Below are positions 17,412-26,563 of a stretch of DNA of 64,000 bases, one piece after another (position 1 is the stretch's first letter; every line of letters begins with the position of its first letter). This DNA is from JAJPGZ01 sp038229295. Its GTDB lineage: Bacteria; Verrucomicrobiota; Verrucomicrobiia; Chthoniobacterales; UBA10450. The stretch covers positions 22,273 to 86,272 of the forward strand of contig JBBROO010000007.1 of the NCBI GenBank assembly GCA_038229295.1, given 5' to 3'. The notes under the pieces were generated by a model. The model saw nothing but the letters and a program-made list of their open reading frames with translations, was not told the origin of the DNA and did not search any database. A program made the position numbers and the translations under genes.

Positions 17412-18670
17412 ACACGCCAAAGAAACTCGCCGCCGGCAGCGGCGGACGCATCGTGGTCGATCGTTGCCAGGTTTGCGACTCTTCCGAATTGGAGCCGATT
17501 CTCTTTCTCGGTTATTTGCCGCCCGTCAACACGATGCCCGCAATCGGTTCGTCGTTAGGCGAGCAACCCGCTTATCCCGCTCAACTTCTCGTCTGCAAAA
17601 ACTGCGCGCTCGCGCAACTTGGTCTCATTGTTGATCCAGCAATTCTTTTTCCGCCGACCTATCCCTACACCAGCGGAACCACCAAAATTCTGCGCGAAAA
17701 TTTCGCGGAGCTTTCGCGTGAAGTGGAATCGCTCTATCCGCTCCAGCCTAACGATCTCATCATCGACCTTGGCGCAAACGATGGAACGCTCCTGAGCAAT
17801 TTTCAGAAAAACGGCGTGCGCGTTTTTGGTATCGAGCCGACGAACGCGGCGAAGTTGGCCATCGCGCGCGGCGTTCCTTCATTGATTTCGTTTTTCACCA
17901 AAGAAGTGGCGGCCCGCGTGCGCGCCGAGCAAGGCCCGGCGAAAATCGTGACGGCAACGAACGTCTTCGCGCACATCGAAGACATTCACAATATCATGAC
18001 TGGCATTCTGACGTTGCTCGACGAAGACGGGATCTTCATTAGCGAATCGCATTATCTGCATTCGCTCCTCGAGACGCTGCAATACGACACCATTTATCAC
18101 GAGCATCTGCGTTACTACTCGTTAACCAGCCTGAAATATCTTTTACAAATGCACGGCCTGGAAATCATTCATGCGCGCCGCATCCCGACCCATGGCGGAT
18201 CGATCCGCGTTTACGCTACGCGCAAAGATCGACATCGTGTGCAGCCGAGTGTCGAAAAGATTTTGCAGGAAGAAAAGCGCGACCTCAACGCCGATGCGTT
18301 CGCAAAATTCAAACGCGCCGTCGTGAATTCCAAACTCGATCTGCTCGCGTTGCTCAAAGGCATCAAAGCCGATCGCAAGCGTATCTACGGAATCGGCGCG
18401 CCCTCTCGCGCCAGCACACTCATTAACTACGTCGGCTTGGATAACGGCATTCTCGATTGCGTGCTCGAAATCAAAGGCTCCTACAAGATCGACAAATACA
18501 TTCCGGGAACAATCATTCCTGTCGTGGAAGAAGAGCGGCTCTTCTCTGACCAACCTGAGTACGCGTTGCTCTTATCGTGGCACATCGCCGACGAATTAAT
18601 CCCGAAGCTCACCGCGCGTGGGTTCAAAGGCCGTTACATCATTCCGCTGCCGACGCCGCGCGTGCAGTGA
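17408..18670 (+). CDS. Sugar C-methyltransferase-like SAM protein (Zn-binding N-terminus)
   Basis: The ATG at 17408 overlaps the previous stop. The 420-residue protein has a Cys4 zinc region (CQVC and CKNC), a SAM-binding domain (LIIDLGANDGTLLSNFQ, GIEPT), and a C-terminal domain (YGIGAPSRASTLINYVG). This domain order is that of NDP-hexose C-methyltransferases such as TylC3. It may methylate a keto sugar or an acceptor in this pathway. Confidence 0.86.
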   Translation: MNTPKKLAAGSGGRIVVDRCQVCDSSELEPILFLGYLPPVNTMPAIGSSLGEQPAYPAQLLVCKNCALAQLGLIVDPAILFPPTYPYTSGTTKILRENFAELSREVESLYPLQPNDLIIDLGANDGTLLSNFQKNGVRVFGIEPTNAAKLAIARGVPSLISFFTKEVAARVRAEQGPAKIVTATNVFAHIEDIHNIMTGILTLLDEDGIFISESHYLHSLLETLQYDTIYHEHLRYYSLTSLKYLLQMHGLEIIHARRIPTHGGSIRVYATRKDRHRVQPSVEKILQEEKRDLNADAFAKFKRAVVNSKLDLLALLKGIKADRKRIYGIGAPSRASTLINYVGLDNGILDCVLEIKGSYKIDKYIPGTIIPVVEEERLFSDQPEYALLLSWHIADELIPKLTARGFKGRYIIPLPTPRVQ

Positions 18671-18687
18671 TTCGCCGCAAGATCGAC

Positions 18688-20040
18688 ATGACGAAAGTCG
18701 TAATGATCAGCGGAATCGCCTTGCTGATCTGGTCGGCATTGTTCGCATCGACTTTTCGATATCCATTTCATTGGGACGATCTTCACTCGATCCGCCCCTA
18801 CTCCGCCGCCGAACTTGTTTCCACATTTCACGGCGTGGTCGATCCCGACCAGGTTGAAACGCCGGGACTGCGCCCGTTTAGTCCGCTCGTCTTCAACATC
18901 CAAGGCACGCTTTTCGGCGAGAACATCGTTCTGCATCGCATCTTCATGATCCTCCTGATGTGGGGCCTTCTCATCGCAGTCGGGACGCTGTTGCTCGAAC
19001 TCGGGATCAACCTCGTTCAAATCGGCGCCGTCTTCGCCCTCTTCATTTCGTCGCGCGTTTTCGCTTCGTTAGTCCTCTGGCTCAGTTTGAGCCACATACT
19101 TTTTGCGTACGTCTTCATCGTCCTGACCGCATATTTTTTCGTGCTCTGGATGAAACGAGAGCGCGTCGTTTTTTTTCTGTTGATGTTGGTCTGCGCGACG
19201 GTGGCTGCGTTTACGCGCGAAGAATCGTACACCTTGCCGGCCACGCTGCCGCTCATCTGGCTCATCTTTTCAGGCACGCTGAAACAATGGCGCAGAGCGC
19301 TGACCGCATCGGTCGTCATCGCCGTCATCGTCTCGTTTCATTATTGGCTCTGGCACGCGCTCATTCCCGATGCGCTCTCGCCGAAACTAAATTCGACCGC
19401 GCTGCGAATGCTTTTCATCGCGATTGAATCTTCATGGTTACCCGGCGGACACAAAATGATTGGCGGTGACAAAGCGTTTGGATTTCTTTGGATCGGATTC
19501 GTCCTGCTCCTTCTCGTTTTATTTTTCACAGTGAGCCGACGTCACGTCCGTTGGCAATTCGCCGGCATGTTTATTCTGGTCGGATTGTTATGCCTTCCCG
19601 CGCTCGGCGTCGCGCGTGCATTCGGGATCGCGCTACCGACTCTCGCGGCCATGACCGCACTTTCGATTGCAGCGGCCGAAACGAATCGCCAGTTGCAATC
19701 GCGGCCGGCGTTCGTGGTGCTGGTTTATCTAGCTTTCGCTATCGGAATCGGTGGTGGAATTCGACGCTCTCTCTACGTCGCCGAGGCGTTGCGACCCGAC
19801 TGCGCCGTGCGTGTGACGCGCGACGCGGAATTTCTTTTTGATTTGTTAGGCAAACCCACCACCATTCCGGCAGTGCGACGGCAGGCTGGCCTGGACCGAT
19901 TGGCGAGTTTCGGAATTGGTTCCGCCGAGGATGCGGAGAAGTTGCGCGAGGATTTGAAAAAATATCCCGGCCGCTTCGAACTCCCCGCGCAAGATCGACA
20001 TCTTCTTTTCCGGCCGAAGTACGATTATCTCTCTTTCTGA
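18688..20040 (+). CDS. Polytopic membrane protein of the polysaccharide cluster
   Basis: A 450-residue membrane protein with about ten hydrophobic segments (VVMISGIALLIWSALFASTF, IFMILLMWGLLIAVGTLLLE, and FVFLVLLL-like runs later). Near the N-terminus, FHWDDLHSI after the first segment resembles the acidic loop of GT-C glycosyltransferases, so a lipid-linked sugar transferase is likely but unproven. The ATG at 18688 directly follows AAGATCGAC; a GTG at 18667 overlapping the previous stop is an alternative start. Confidence 0.7.
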   Translation: MTKVVMISGIALLIWSALFASTFRYPFHWDDLHSIRPYSAAELVSTFHGVVDPDQVETPGLRPFSPLVFNIQGTLFGENIVLHRIFMILLMWGLLIAVGTLLLELGINLVQIGAVFALFISSRVFASLVLWLSLSHILFAYVFIVLTAYFFVLWMKRERVVFFLLMLVCATVAAFTREESYTLPATLPLIWLIFSGTLKQWRRALTASVVIAVIVSFHYWLWHALIPDALSPKLNSTALRMLFIAIESSWLPGGHKMIGGDKAFGFLWIGFVLLLLVLFFTVSRRHVRWQFAGMFILVGLLCLPALGVARAFGIALPTLAAMTALSIAAAETNRQLQSRPAFVVLVYLAFAIGIGGGIRRSLYVAEALRPDCAVRVTRDAEFLFDLLGKPTTIPAVRRQAGLDRLASFGIGSAEDAEKLREDLKKYPGRFELPAQDRHLLFRPKYDYLSF

Positions 20041-20046
20041 TGCCGC

Positions 20047-21144
20047 ATGCAGACGATCTTCGTAGCGGCCACACACACAGCAGAAACCAAAGCGCGCACC
20101 GGAGTCCAGTCGGTCGTGCGCGGTTTGCTCCATGGTCTGGCCGGTGGCGATGTCGATCTTCGCGCTGTCCGCTGGGTGCCGTGGCGTAACCGGTTTTCCG
20201 CACTCAAAGCCGCCGACTACGCGCGTCTCGAGCTTTATGTGCCTAACGAGCCGTTGCCGCGCGATCCCGCCGGATCATGGCTAATCCTTCCCGAAGTTAT
20301 TTATCGGTCGAGGAATCTTCGCGTCATCCGTCACGCGCATAAACAACGAATGCGCGTGGCCGCCATCATTCACGATGCCATTCCGGTTTCGCATCCCGAG
20401 TTGGTTCGGCGCCAGGCCACAAAGTTTCATGCCGAATACATGACCGCGTTATGCGATGTCGATCTTGTCGTCGCTACTTCGGATGTGGTCGCGGACCAAT
20501 TTCGTTTCTTCGTTCAGGAACGTCATCTCCAATCGCCTTCTGTTATCGTCCGTCGTCTCGCCGAGGAGTTTCTCGGGACTGCGCGTTCGCCGACAAAATC
20601 GGAAACCCACGTTCCCGCAAAAATCCTTTGCGTCTCCACATTGGAGCCGCGCAAAAATCACGAGACGTTGCTGCAAGCATTCGATCTCGCCTGCGCGCAA
20701 ACTCCGCTTTCGCTAAATCTCGTCGGTGCTCGCTACAAAAAGGCGAGCGGCGTTGTCGCGATTGTGAACGCGGCCATGGCGCAAAATCCTGACGTTAAAT
20801 GGCACGGCCGCCTCACGGATGCGGAGTTGTTGGAGTTATATCGCGAATGCGATTTCACGATTTACCCGTCCTTCCTCGAAGGGTTCGGTCTTCCGATCGC
20901 CGAAAGTTTGTGGCATCGCCGTCCGTGTATTTGCGCTGACTTCGGAGCGATGGCCGAGACCGCAAAAGGCGGTGGCTGTGTTCTTATCGATGTGCGAGAT
21001 CCGGTGAAAATTTGCGATGCCATCATCGCGCTCGCGACAAATGGCGAGCTGCGCCGAACCCTCATCGACGAAATTGAAAATCGGCCATTGAAAACGTGGC
21101 GCGATTACGCCGAGGAAATTTGCGAAGCGCTGGCGCACGTCTAA
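20047..21144 (+). CDS. Glycosyltransferase family 4
   Basis: A 365-residue GT-B enzyme, paralogue of the one at 10908. It shares the N-terminal ARTGVQSVVRG segment and the donor-site region YPSFLEGFGLPIAESLWHRR followed by GGGCVLID. A conserved LEPRKNHETLLQAFDLA segment precedes the nucleotide-binding domain. It sits 6 bp after the membrane protein and before the Wzm permease. Confidence 0.9.
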   Translation: MQTIFVAATHTAETKARTGVQSVVRGLLHGLAGGDVDLRAVRWVPWRNRFSALKAADYARLELYVPNEPLPRDPAGSWLILPEVIYRSRNLRVIRHAHKQRMRVAAIIHDAIPVSHPELVRRQATKFHAEYMTALCDVDLVVATSDVVADQFRFFVQERHLQSPSVIVRRLAEEFLGTARSPTKSETHVPAKILCVSTLEPRKNHETLLQAFDLACAQTPLSLNLVGARYKKASGVVAIVNAAMAQNPDVKWHGRLTDAELLELYRECDFTIYPSFLEGFGLPIAESLWHRRPCICADFGAMAETAKGGGCVLIDVRDPVKICDAIIALATNGELRRTLIDEIENRPLKTWRDYAEEICEALAHV

Positions 21145-21195
21145 GGGCCGGCCGCAATCCTTGCGCTCCTGTCACGCTATCTTAGAATTGGCCTC

Positions 21196-22086
21196 TTGAA
21201 TGCCGAGTCTTCCATCGCAGTCGCGGACGGTGAACCGCCGGCGAGCGGGACATTGTTGCAAGATCGACATCCTACACTGCGCATTCGTGCGACCAAAGGC
21301 TGGGCCGCGATCAACCTTCGTGAACTCTGGAACTATCGCGATCTTCTTTGGATCCTGGTCGAGCGCGATATCAAGCTTCTCTACAAGCAAACTGCGCTCG
21401 GGATTATCTGGGTCGTTTTGCAGCCGCTCATCGCCGCCGTCATTTTCGCGATCATCTTCGGACGCGTGGCGAAACTTCCGAGCGACGGCGTGCCCTATCT
21501 GTTTTTCGTTTTTTGCGGCCTAACGGTTTGGACCTATTTCTCGCAGGCACTCCAACGCGCCGGCAACAGTCTGGTGCGAAATTCCCAACTCGTTTCTAAA
21601 GTTTATTTCCCGCGCTTGCTTATTCCGTTGAGTCACACGCTCGGCGCGCTGGTTGATTTCGCGGTCATGCTCGTCGTCCTCGCCGTTTTCATGTCGATCT
21701 ATCATGTCCCACCGACCCTGCGGCTCTTCGCCATTCCCGGCTTTCTTCTTCTGATGACGTTCACGGCGACCGGTGTCGCGCTTTGGTTTTCGGCGCTCAG
21801 CGTGAAGTATCGCGATTGCCAAAACGCGCTGCCTTATTTTCTTCAGGTCTGGATGTACGCCAGCCCAGTCGTTTACGCGACGAGCATGATCCCGGCGCGG
21901 TGGCAGACTTGGTTCGCTTTGAATCCGGCGATGGGTTTCATCGAAGGTTTTCGATGGGCCGTTATCGGCCGAAGCGCTCTGAACGCGAGCGTTCTGGGCA
22001 CGACCATTGTGATGTCGTTAGGCATTTTGTTCAGCGGCGTTTTCTTCTTTCGCCGGGCCGAACGCGGTTTCGCGGACATCATCTAG
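21196..22086 (+). CDS. Wzm-type polysaccharide ABC transporter permease
   Basis: The membrane half of an ABC exporter for lipid-linked O-antigen or capsule-like glycan. The 296-residue protein begins at a TTG (21196), gives RDLLWILVERDIKLLYKQ (family signature), and has six hydrophobic segments including LGIIWVVLQPLIAAVIFAII and ALWFSALSVKYRDCQNALPY, which is typical of Wzm/RfbA/TagG. No ATG is available in frame before the conserved region. The ATPase follows 21 bp later. Confidence 0.92.
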   Translation: MNAESSIAVADGEPPASGTLLQDRHPTLRIRATKGWAAINLRELWNYRDLLWILVERDIKLLYKQTALGIIWVVLQPLIAAVIFAIIFGRVAKLPSDGVPYLFFVFCGLTVWTYFSQALQRAGNSLVRNSQLVSKVYFPRLLIPLSHTLGALVDFAVMLVVLAVFMSIYHVPPTLRLFAIPGFLLLMTFTATGVALWFSALSVKYRDCQNALPYFLQVWMYASPVVYATSMIPARWQTWFALNPAMGFIEGFRWAVIGRSALNASVLGTTIVMSLGILFSGVFFFRRAERGFADII

Positions 22087-22107
22087 TCGTCGCGTTGCTT
22101 TTGCCCA

Positions 22108-23397
22108 ATGTCCGATCTCGCCATCTCTGTTGAAAACCTGAGCAAGTGTTTCCGGATCGCACACGAGCGCGGCGGGCTTCCCGGATACCGCACGTTACGC
22201 GACGATCTGGTCGGTTTACCGCGGCGATTGCTGGCGCGATTCGGACAAAACGGCCGCGCCACCTCCGAAATTTTCTGGGCGCTGAGAGACATTTCGCTCG
22301 AGGTTAAACAAGGCGAAGTCGTGGGCGTCATTGGGCGCAATGGCGCAGGCAAGAGCACCCTCTTGAAAATCCTCACGCGTATCACCGAGCCGACATCCGG
22401 TTTTGCCGACATTTACGGCCGCGTCGGCGCGCTTCTCGAAGTGGGAACGGGATTTCATCCCGAATTGACAGGACGCGAAAATATTTTTCTGAATGGCGCC
22501 ATTCTCGGAATGACCCGCGCCGAGATTCGGAAAAAATTCGACGAGATCGTTGCCTTCGCTGAGATCGAGCAATTTCTCGACACGCCAGTGAAGCGATATT
22601 CGAGCGGGATGTATGTGCGGCTCGCCTTTGCCGTGGCCGCGCATCTTGATCCGGAAATTCTGCTCGTCGATGAAGTGCTCGCGGTAGGTGATGCCGAGTT
22701 TCAAAAGAAATGTCTCGGGAAAATGAGTGACGTCGCGGCCAAGGAAGGGCGCACCATCATATTCGTTAGTCATAACATCGACGCCATCTGCCACCTTTGC
22801 TCGCGTTGCATTTTGCTGAGAAAAGGTGAGATCGCGATGACCGGTCCGGCCGCGGAAGTGGTCGCCGCTTATCTCGGCTCGCGGCAACAGGAAGATGCGA
22901 TTGTCGATCTTCCACCGATCAATAGCGACGCGAGTTTCACGTCCGCGGGTTTGTTCGGCCCTGATGATGAAGCCACCACTTCGTTCAACGCTAATACGCC
23001 GGTGCTGATGAAAGCTTCATTCACGGTCCGTCAGCCGACCGCCGGTCTGCAACTTTCCTTTTCCGTTTTCAATTTCAAAGGCGACCACATTTTTTATTCC
23101 ACCATCTCGATGGCGAAACCGGCCATCTCGATTGAATCGCCAGGCACGCACGAAATTAGCGCGCTGATTCCTTCGCGCTTGCTATTGCCCGGCCGCTATT
23201 TCGTTAGTCTCTGGTTGCACACGCCGAATGCGCAGATGTACGACGCGCGCGAGCAAGCGCTTTCGTTTCAGATTGTCGGCGCGGTCGATGGCTATCACGG
23301 ATTTCCCAGCGACGAGCTCGGCCAAATTTATGCGGATGTGAAATGGCACAAAAGCGAAACTGCTTCTCCGATTCATGTGACCGCGCAAAGTAGTTAG
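22108..23397 (+). CDS. Wzt-type polysaccharide ABC transporter ATPase with C-terminal glycan-binding domain
   Basis: ATPase partner of the permease at 21196. The 429-residue protein has Walker A GRNGAGKST, signature YSSGMYVRLAFAVA and Walker B ILLVDEVLAVGD. Residues about 270-415 form an extra beta-rich domain (ASFTVRQPTAGLQLSFSVFN) like the Wzt C-terminal domain that recognises the non-reducing end of the finished glycan in O9a-type systems. That implies export of a terminally capped polymer. Confidence 0.92.
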   Translation: MSDLAISVENLSKCFRIAHERGGLPGYRTLRDDLVGLPRRLLARFGQNGRATSEIFWALRDISLEVKQGEVVGVIGRNGAGKSTLLKILTRITEPTSGFADIYGRVGALLEVGTGFHPELTGRENIFLNGAILGMTRAEIRKKFDEIVAFAEIEQFLDTPVKRYSSGMYVRLAFAVAAHLDPEILLVDEVLAVGDAEFQKKCLGKMSDVAAKEGRTIIFVSHNIDAICHLCSRCILLRKGEIAMTGPAAEVVAAYLGSRQQEDAIVDLPPINSDASFTSAGLFGPDDEATTSFNANTPVLMKASFTVRQPTAGLQLSFSVFNFKGDHIFYSTISMAKPAISIESPGTHEISALIPSRLLLPGRYFVSLWLHTPNAQMYDAREQALSFQIVGAVDGYHGFPSDELGQIYADVKWHKSETASPIHVTAQSS

Positions 23398-23491
23398 GCC
23401 GTCGGCGGCCGCGCAAAGAGCCGATCTCGATGCGCTGAAAATCCTCGCGGCGCAACCGCTCATCCAAAATCTTCGCGCTGGCGAAGCGCCT

Positions 23492-24286
23492 TTGCCTCTC
23501 GGCGAAACGGAGTTCAGGGTCTTCTCGCAATTTGGCGACGACGGCATCATTCAATATCTGATCCACCGTCTCCATCCCCTGCCCGATTCGTTCGTTGAAT
23601 TTGGCGTCGAGAATTATCGGGAATCAAACACGCGCTTTCTGCTCGTGAACAACAACTGGCGCGGCCTGGTCATGGATGGAAATCGGGAGTCCATCCATTA
23701 CATTCAGCGCGATGAAATTTACTGGCGTCACACCCTCGTCGCGCGCCATGCGTTTATCGATCGCGACAATATCGATGAGCTTTTGCGCGACGCCGGGTTT
23801 AGCGGAGAGATCGGACTTCTTAGCATCGACATCGATGGCAATGACTATTGGGTTTGGGACAAGATCGACATCGTTAGGCCGATAATCGTCATCGTGGAAT
23901 ACAACAGCATCTTCGGCCCCGATCTCGCCGTGACCATTCCCTACGACTCGAAGTTCGATCGTCATCGCGCGCACCACTCCGGACAATTTTGGGGCGCTTC
24001 GTTATCAGCGTTGACGTCGCTTGCAAATCAAAAAGGCTACGCGCTCATCGGCTGCAACAGCGCCGGCAACAACGCTTACTTCGTGCGCAACGATAAGATC
24101 GACAAGTTGCCCGTCGTTTCCGCGGGCACGGCTTTTGTCGATGCACGGTTCCGCGATTCGCGAGATAAAAAAGGCAATCTCACTTTCCGCACCGGGCCGG
24201 AACGCTTGCAAGAGATCGCCACGCTTGAAGTTTATGATTTGCGACAGAACAAACTCGCACGGCTTGATTCGCTCATTCCAGCATGA
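23492..24286 (+). CDS. Conserved protein of polysaccharide clusters, possible FkbM-like methyltransferase fold
   Basis: The 264-residue product from a TTG at 23492 has FVEFGVENYRESNTRFLL, WRGLVMDGNRESIHYIQ and LLSIDIDGNDYWVWDKI. This spacing of acidic residues resembles a SAM-type Rossmann fold, but no clear motif I is seen. The reading frame stays open and well conserved-looking upstream (ADLDALKILAAQPLIQ from about 23420) without ATG or GTG, so the start is uncertain and may be a rare codon. Function unknown. Confidence 0.6.
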   Translation: MPLGETEFRVFSQFGDDGIIQYLIHRLHPLPDSFVEFGVENYRESNTRFLLVNNNWRGLVMDGNRESIHYIQRDEIYWRHTLVARHAFIDRDNIDELLRDAGFSGEIGLLSIDIDGNDYWVWDKIDIVRPIIVIVEYNSIFGPDLAVTIPYDSKFDRHRAHHSGQFWGASLSALTSLANQKGYALIGCNSAGNNAYFVRNDKIDKLPVVSAGTAFVDARFRDSRDKKGNLTFRTGPERLQEIATLEVYDLRQNKLARLDSLIPA

Positions 24287-24699
24287 GCGCGGAAATCATC
24301 ACTTTCAACGGCATCAAATACGCCGAAATCATTCGCGCTGATGCGCGCGTCGAGAAAACGCGCTTCTTTTCGCCGCCAGAGTCATCGTTCCAATTCGGCT
24401 TGCTCACGCACAAAGCCGGCTTCTTCGAACCGCCGCATTATCACAAACCGTTCCCGCGTGAAGTTGTCGATCTTCAACAAATGTTCGTCATGCAGCGCGG
24501 CGAAATCGTGATCGAACTTTACAATGACGAAGGCGACCTCCTGCGCGAAATCAATCTGCGCACGGGCGACGCCATCGTTTTGATCCACGGCGTGCATGCG
24601 CTGCGAGTGGTCGAGGATTTTCAAGCCATCAGCGTCAAACAAGGCCCGTTTCTTGGTTCGGAGAACGATAAGGTCCTTGTCGATCTTGCGAAAAAATGA
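24283..24699 (+). CDS. Cupin-fold protein, possible sugar-nucleotide modifying enzyme
   Basis: A 138-residue protein overlapping the previous stop (ATGA). It contains a cupin-like metal site PPHYHKPFPREVVDLQQMFV and a second motif GDAIVLIHGVHALRV. Small cupins of this type in glycan clusters include 3,4-ketoisomerases and WxcM-like proteins. The role here is not determined. The stop overlaps the next aminotransferase gene (ATGA). Confidence 0.7.
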   Translation: MSAEIITFNGIKYAEIIRADARVEKTRFFSPPESSFQFGLLTHKAGFFEPPHYHKPFPREVVDLQQMFVMQRGEIVIELYNDEGDLLREINLRTGDAIVLIHGVHALRVVEDFQAISVKQGPFLGSENDKVLVDLAKK

Positions 24700-25802
24700 T
24701 CCCCGTTTTCGAACCTGACTTTGGCGAAGAAGAAATCGCGGCCGTCACCGAGGCGATGCGGCGCGGCGAGATTTCCGGCTCGTTCGGTGAATCAATTCCG
24801 CGATTCGAAGAAGCCTTCGCCGCTTATTGCGGATGCAAATACGGAATCGCGGTCAGCAACGGCACGGTTGCGCTCCATCTCGCTGTCGCCTCTCTCGATC
24901 TTCCGACGGGCGACGAAATTCTGGTCAGCGCTTCGACCAACATCGCGACCGCGCTCGCCGCCTATCACAACAATCTCATTCCGGTCCCGGTCGATTCCGA
25001 AGCACGCACCTGGAATTTAGATGTCGATCTAATCGAGGATCTCATCACCCCGCGCACGCGCGCAATCATTCCGGTTCATCTTTTCGGTCACCCGATCGAC
25101 ATGGACCGCCTGTGCGAGATCGCGCAAAAACATAAACTCGCTGTCATCGAAGATTGCGCGGAATCGCACGGGGCCGATTGCCGCGGACGGATGACCGGCA
25201 GTTTCGGCGAGATGGGATGTTTCAGCTTTTACGCCAACAAAGTCATTACCACCGGCGAAGGCGGAATGATCCTAACGAATGACGAGAAACTGGCCGAACG
25301 ATTGAAACTGTTGCGGAATTTGGGTTTCACCACTCCGCGGTTTCGGCACGAGATGGCCGCGTACAATTTCCGAATGACCGGATATACCGCCGCGATGGGC
25401 GTAGTTCAGTGCGGCAAGATCGACAAGGTGGTCGCGAAAAAAATTCGCGTTGCCGAAACTTATGACCGGCATCTCGGCGGAATCAGTGGATTGCAATTAC
25501 CAGCTCCGTGCAAAATCGGCCGCCACGTTTACTGGATGTATGGCGTAGTCGTGGAAGACACCTTCAAATTAACGCGCGACGAACTTACCATGCAATTGCG
25601 CGACGCCGGAATCGACACACGCACCTTCTTTTGCCCAATGAATCTGCAACCGTGTCTGCAAAAGCAACCCGGCTTCCGGCCCGTTTCCTGCCCGGTCGCG
25701 GAGAGGCTCTGGACTAACGGATTTTATTTACCATCCAGTCCGAAACTCACGGACGAAACCATTCAGCACATCGCCGCAACCATTCGCCGTCTCTCGGCAT
25801 GA
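24696..25802 (+). CDS. DegT/DnrJ/EryC1 family aminotransferase
   Basis: A 368-residue PLP enzyme. The PLP-lysine region is CFSFYANKVITTGEGGMIL, preceded by VIEDCAESHGADC, and the N-terminus has YGIAVSNGTVALHLAVASL. Together with the cupin just upstream it suggests a keto-sugar isomerase/transaminase pair; that is inference from order. Start and stop overlap neighbours by 4 bp. Confidence 0.92.
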   Translation: MIPVFEPDFGEEEIAAVTEAMRRGEISGSFGESIPRFEEAFAAYCGCKYGIAVSNGTVALHLAVASLDLPTGDEILVSASTNIATALAAYHNNLIPVPVDSEARTWNLDVDLIEDLITPRTRAIIPVHLFGHPIDMDRLCEIAQKHKLAVIEDCAESHGADCRGRMTGSFGEMGCFSFYANKVITTGEGGMILTNDEKLAERLKLLRNLGFTTPRFRHEMAAYNFRMTGYTAAMGVVQCGKIDKVVAKKIRVAETYDRHLGGISGLQLPAPCKIGRHVYWMYGVVVEDTFKLTRDELTMQLRDAGIDTRTFFCPMNLQPCLQKQPGFRPVSCPVAERLWTNGFYLPSSPKLTDETIQHIAATIRRLSA

Positions 25803-26563
25803 GCTCTTACGTCGGCCGCCATGCGGAGCTCTACGATCTGTTTTACGCTGACAAAACGTATCCCGCGGAAGCGGAATTTGTAGGTCGATGTTTCAAAAAA
25901 TTTTCCGATCGAGAAACGCGAACCGTTTTGGAGCTGGCCTGCGGAACGGGCCGCCATGCTTTCGAATTGGAGAAACTCGGCTACGACATCACGGCGACCG
26001 ATTACTCACCCGATATGTTGCAGGTCGCGCAACAGCGCGCGCGAGAGAGCGACTCAAAAGTTCGCTTCGCTAAGATCGACATGAGAACGCTGCCCGCTTC
26101 GGCGACTGAATATGACGCGGCGATATGCTTGTTCGATTCCATCGGCTATTTGCAGACTAACGACGCCCTGTCGGAAATGTTCGCCGGCGTTTGGCATTGC
26201 CTGCGTCCGGGCGGACTCTTCATCTTCGAATTCTGGCACGATGCGGCGATGTTAGGCGGATATTCGCCCCAGCGATTTCGCCGCTGGCCCGCGGCGAATG
26301 GCGAAGTGCTGCGCCTTTCGGAGACAACGCTAGATCGACAACGCAATCTCGCGAAAGTCGATTACACCATTCACGAGCTGAAAAAAGACGGCAGCTATTC
26401 GACGCTTCGCGAAACGCAAACGAACCGGTATTTTTCAATCGCAGAGATGCGCACATTTCTTTCCGACACAAAACTTGAGCCGCTAAGATTTTTTTCGGGC
26501 TTTCACGAAGAGGAATCAATCAGCGCCGACACCTGGCATGTCGTCGCCGTCGCGCGCAAATGA
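25799..26563 (+). CDS. Class I SAM-dependent methyltransferase
   Basis: A 254-residue protein with motif I TVLELACGTGRHAFEL, ITATDYSPDMLQVA, and LFDSIGYLQT. Position in the glycan cluster suggests methylation of a sugar or a chain end; a Wzt glycan-recognition domain is encoded upstream, and methyl caps are a known signal for such domains. The link is inference. Confidence 0.88.
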   Translation: MSSYVGRHAELYDLFYADKTYPAEAEFVGRCFKKFSDRETRTVLELACGTGRHAFELEKLGYDITATDYSPDMLQVAQQRARESDSKVRFAKIDMRTLPASATEYDAAICLFDSIGYLQTNDALSEMFAGVWHCLRPGGLFIFEFWHDAAMLGGYSPQRFRRWPAANGEVLRLSETTLDRQRNLAKVDYTIHELKKDGSYSTLRETQTNRYFSIAEMRTFLSDTKLEPLRFFSGFHEEESISADTWHVVAVARK

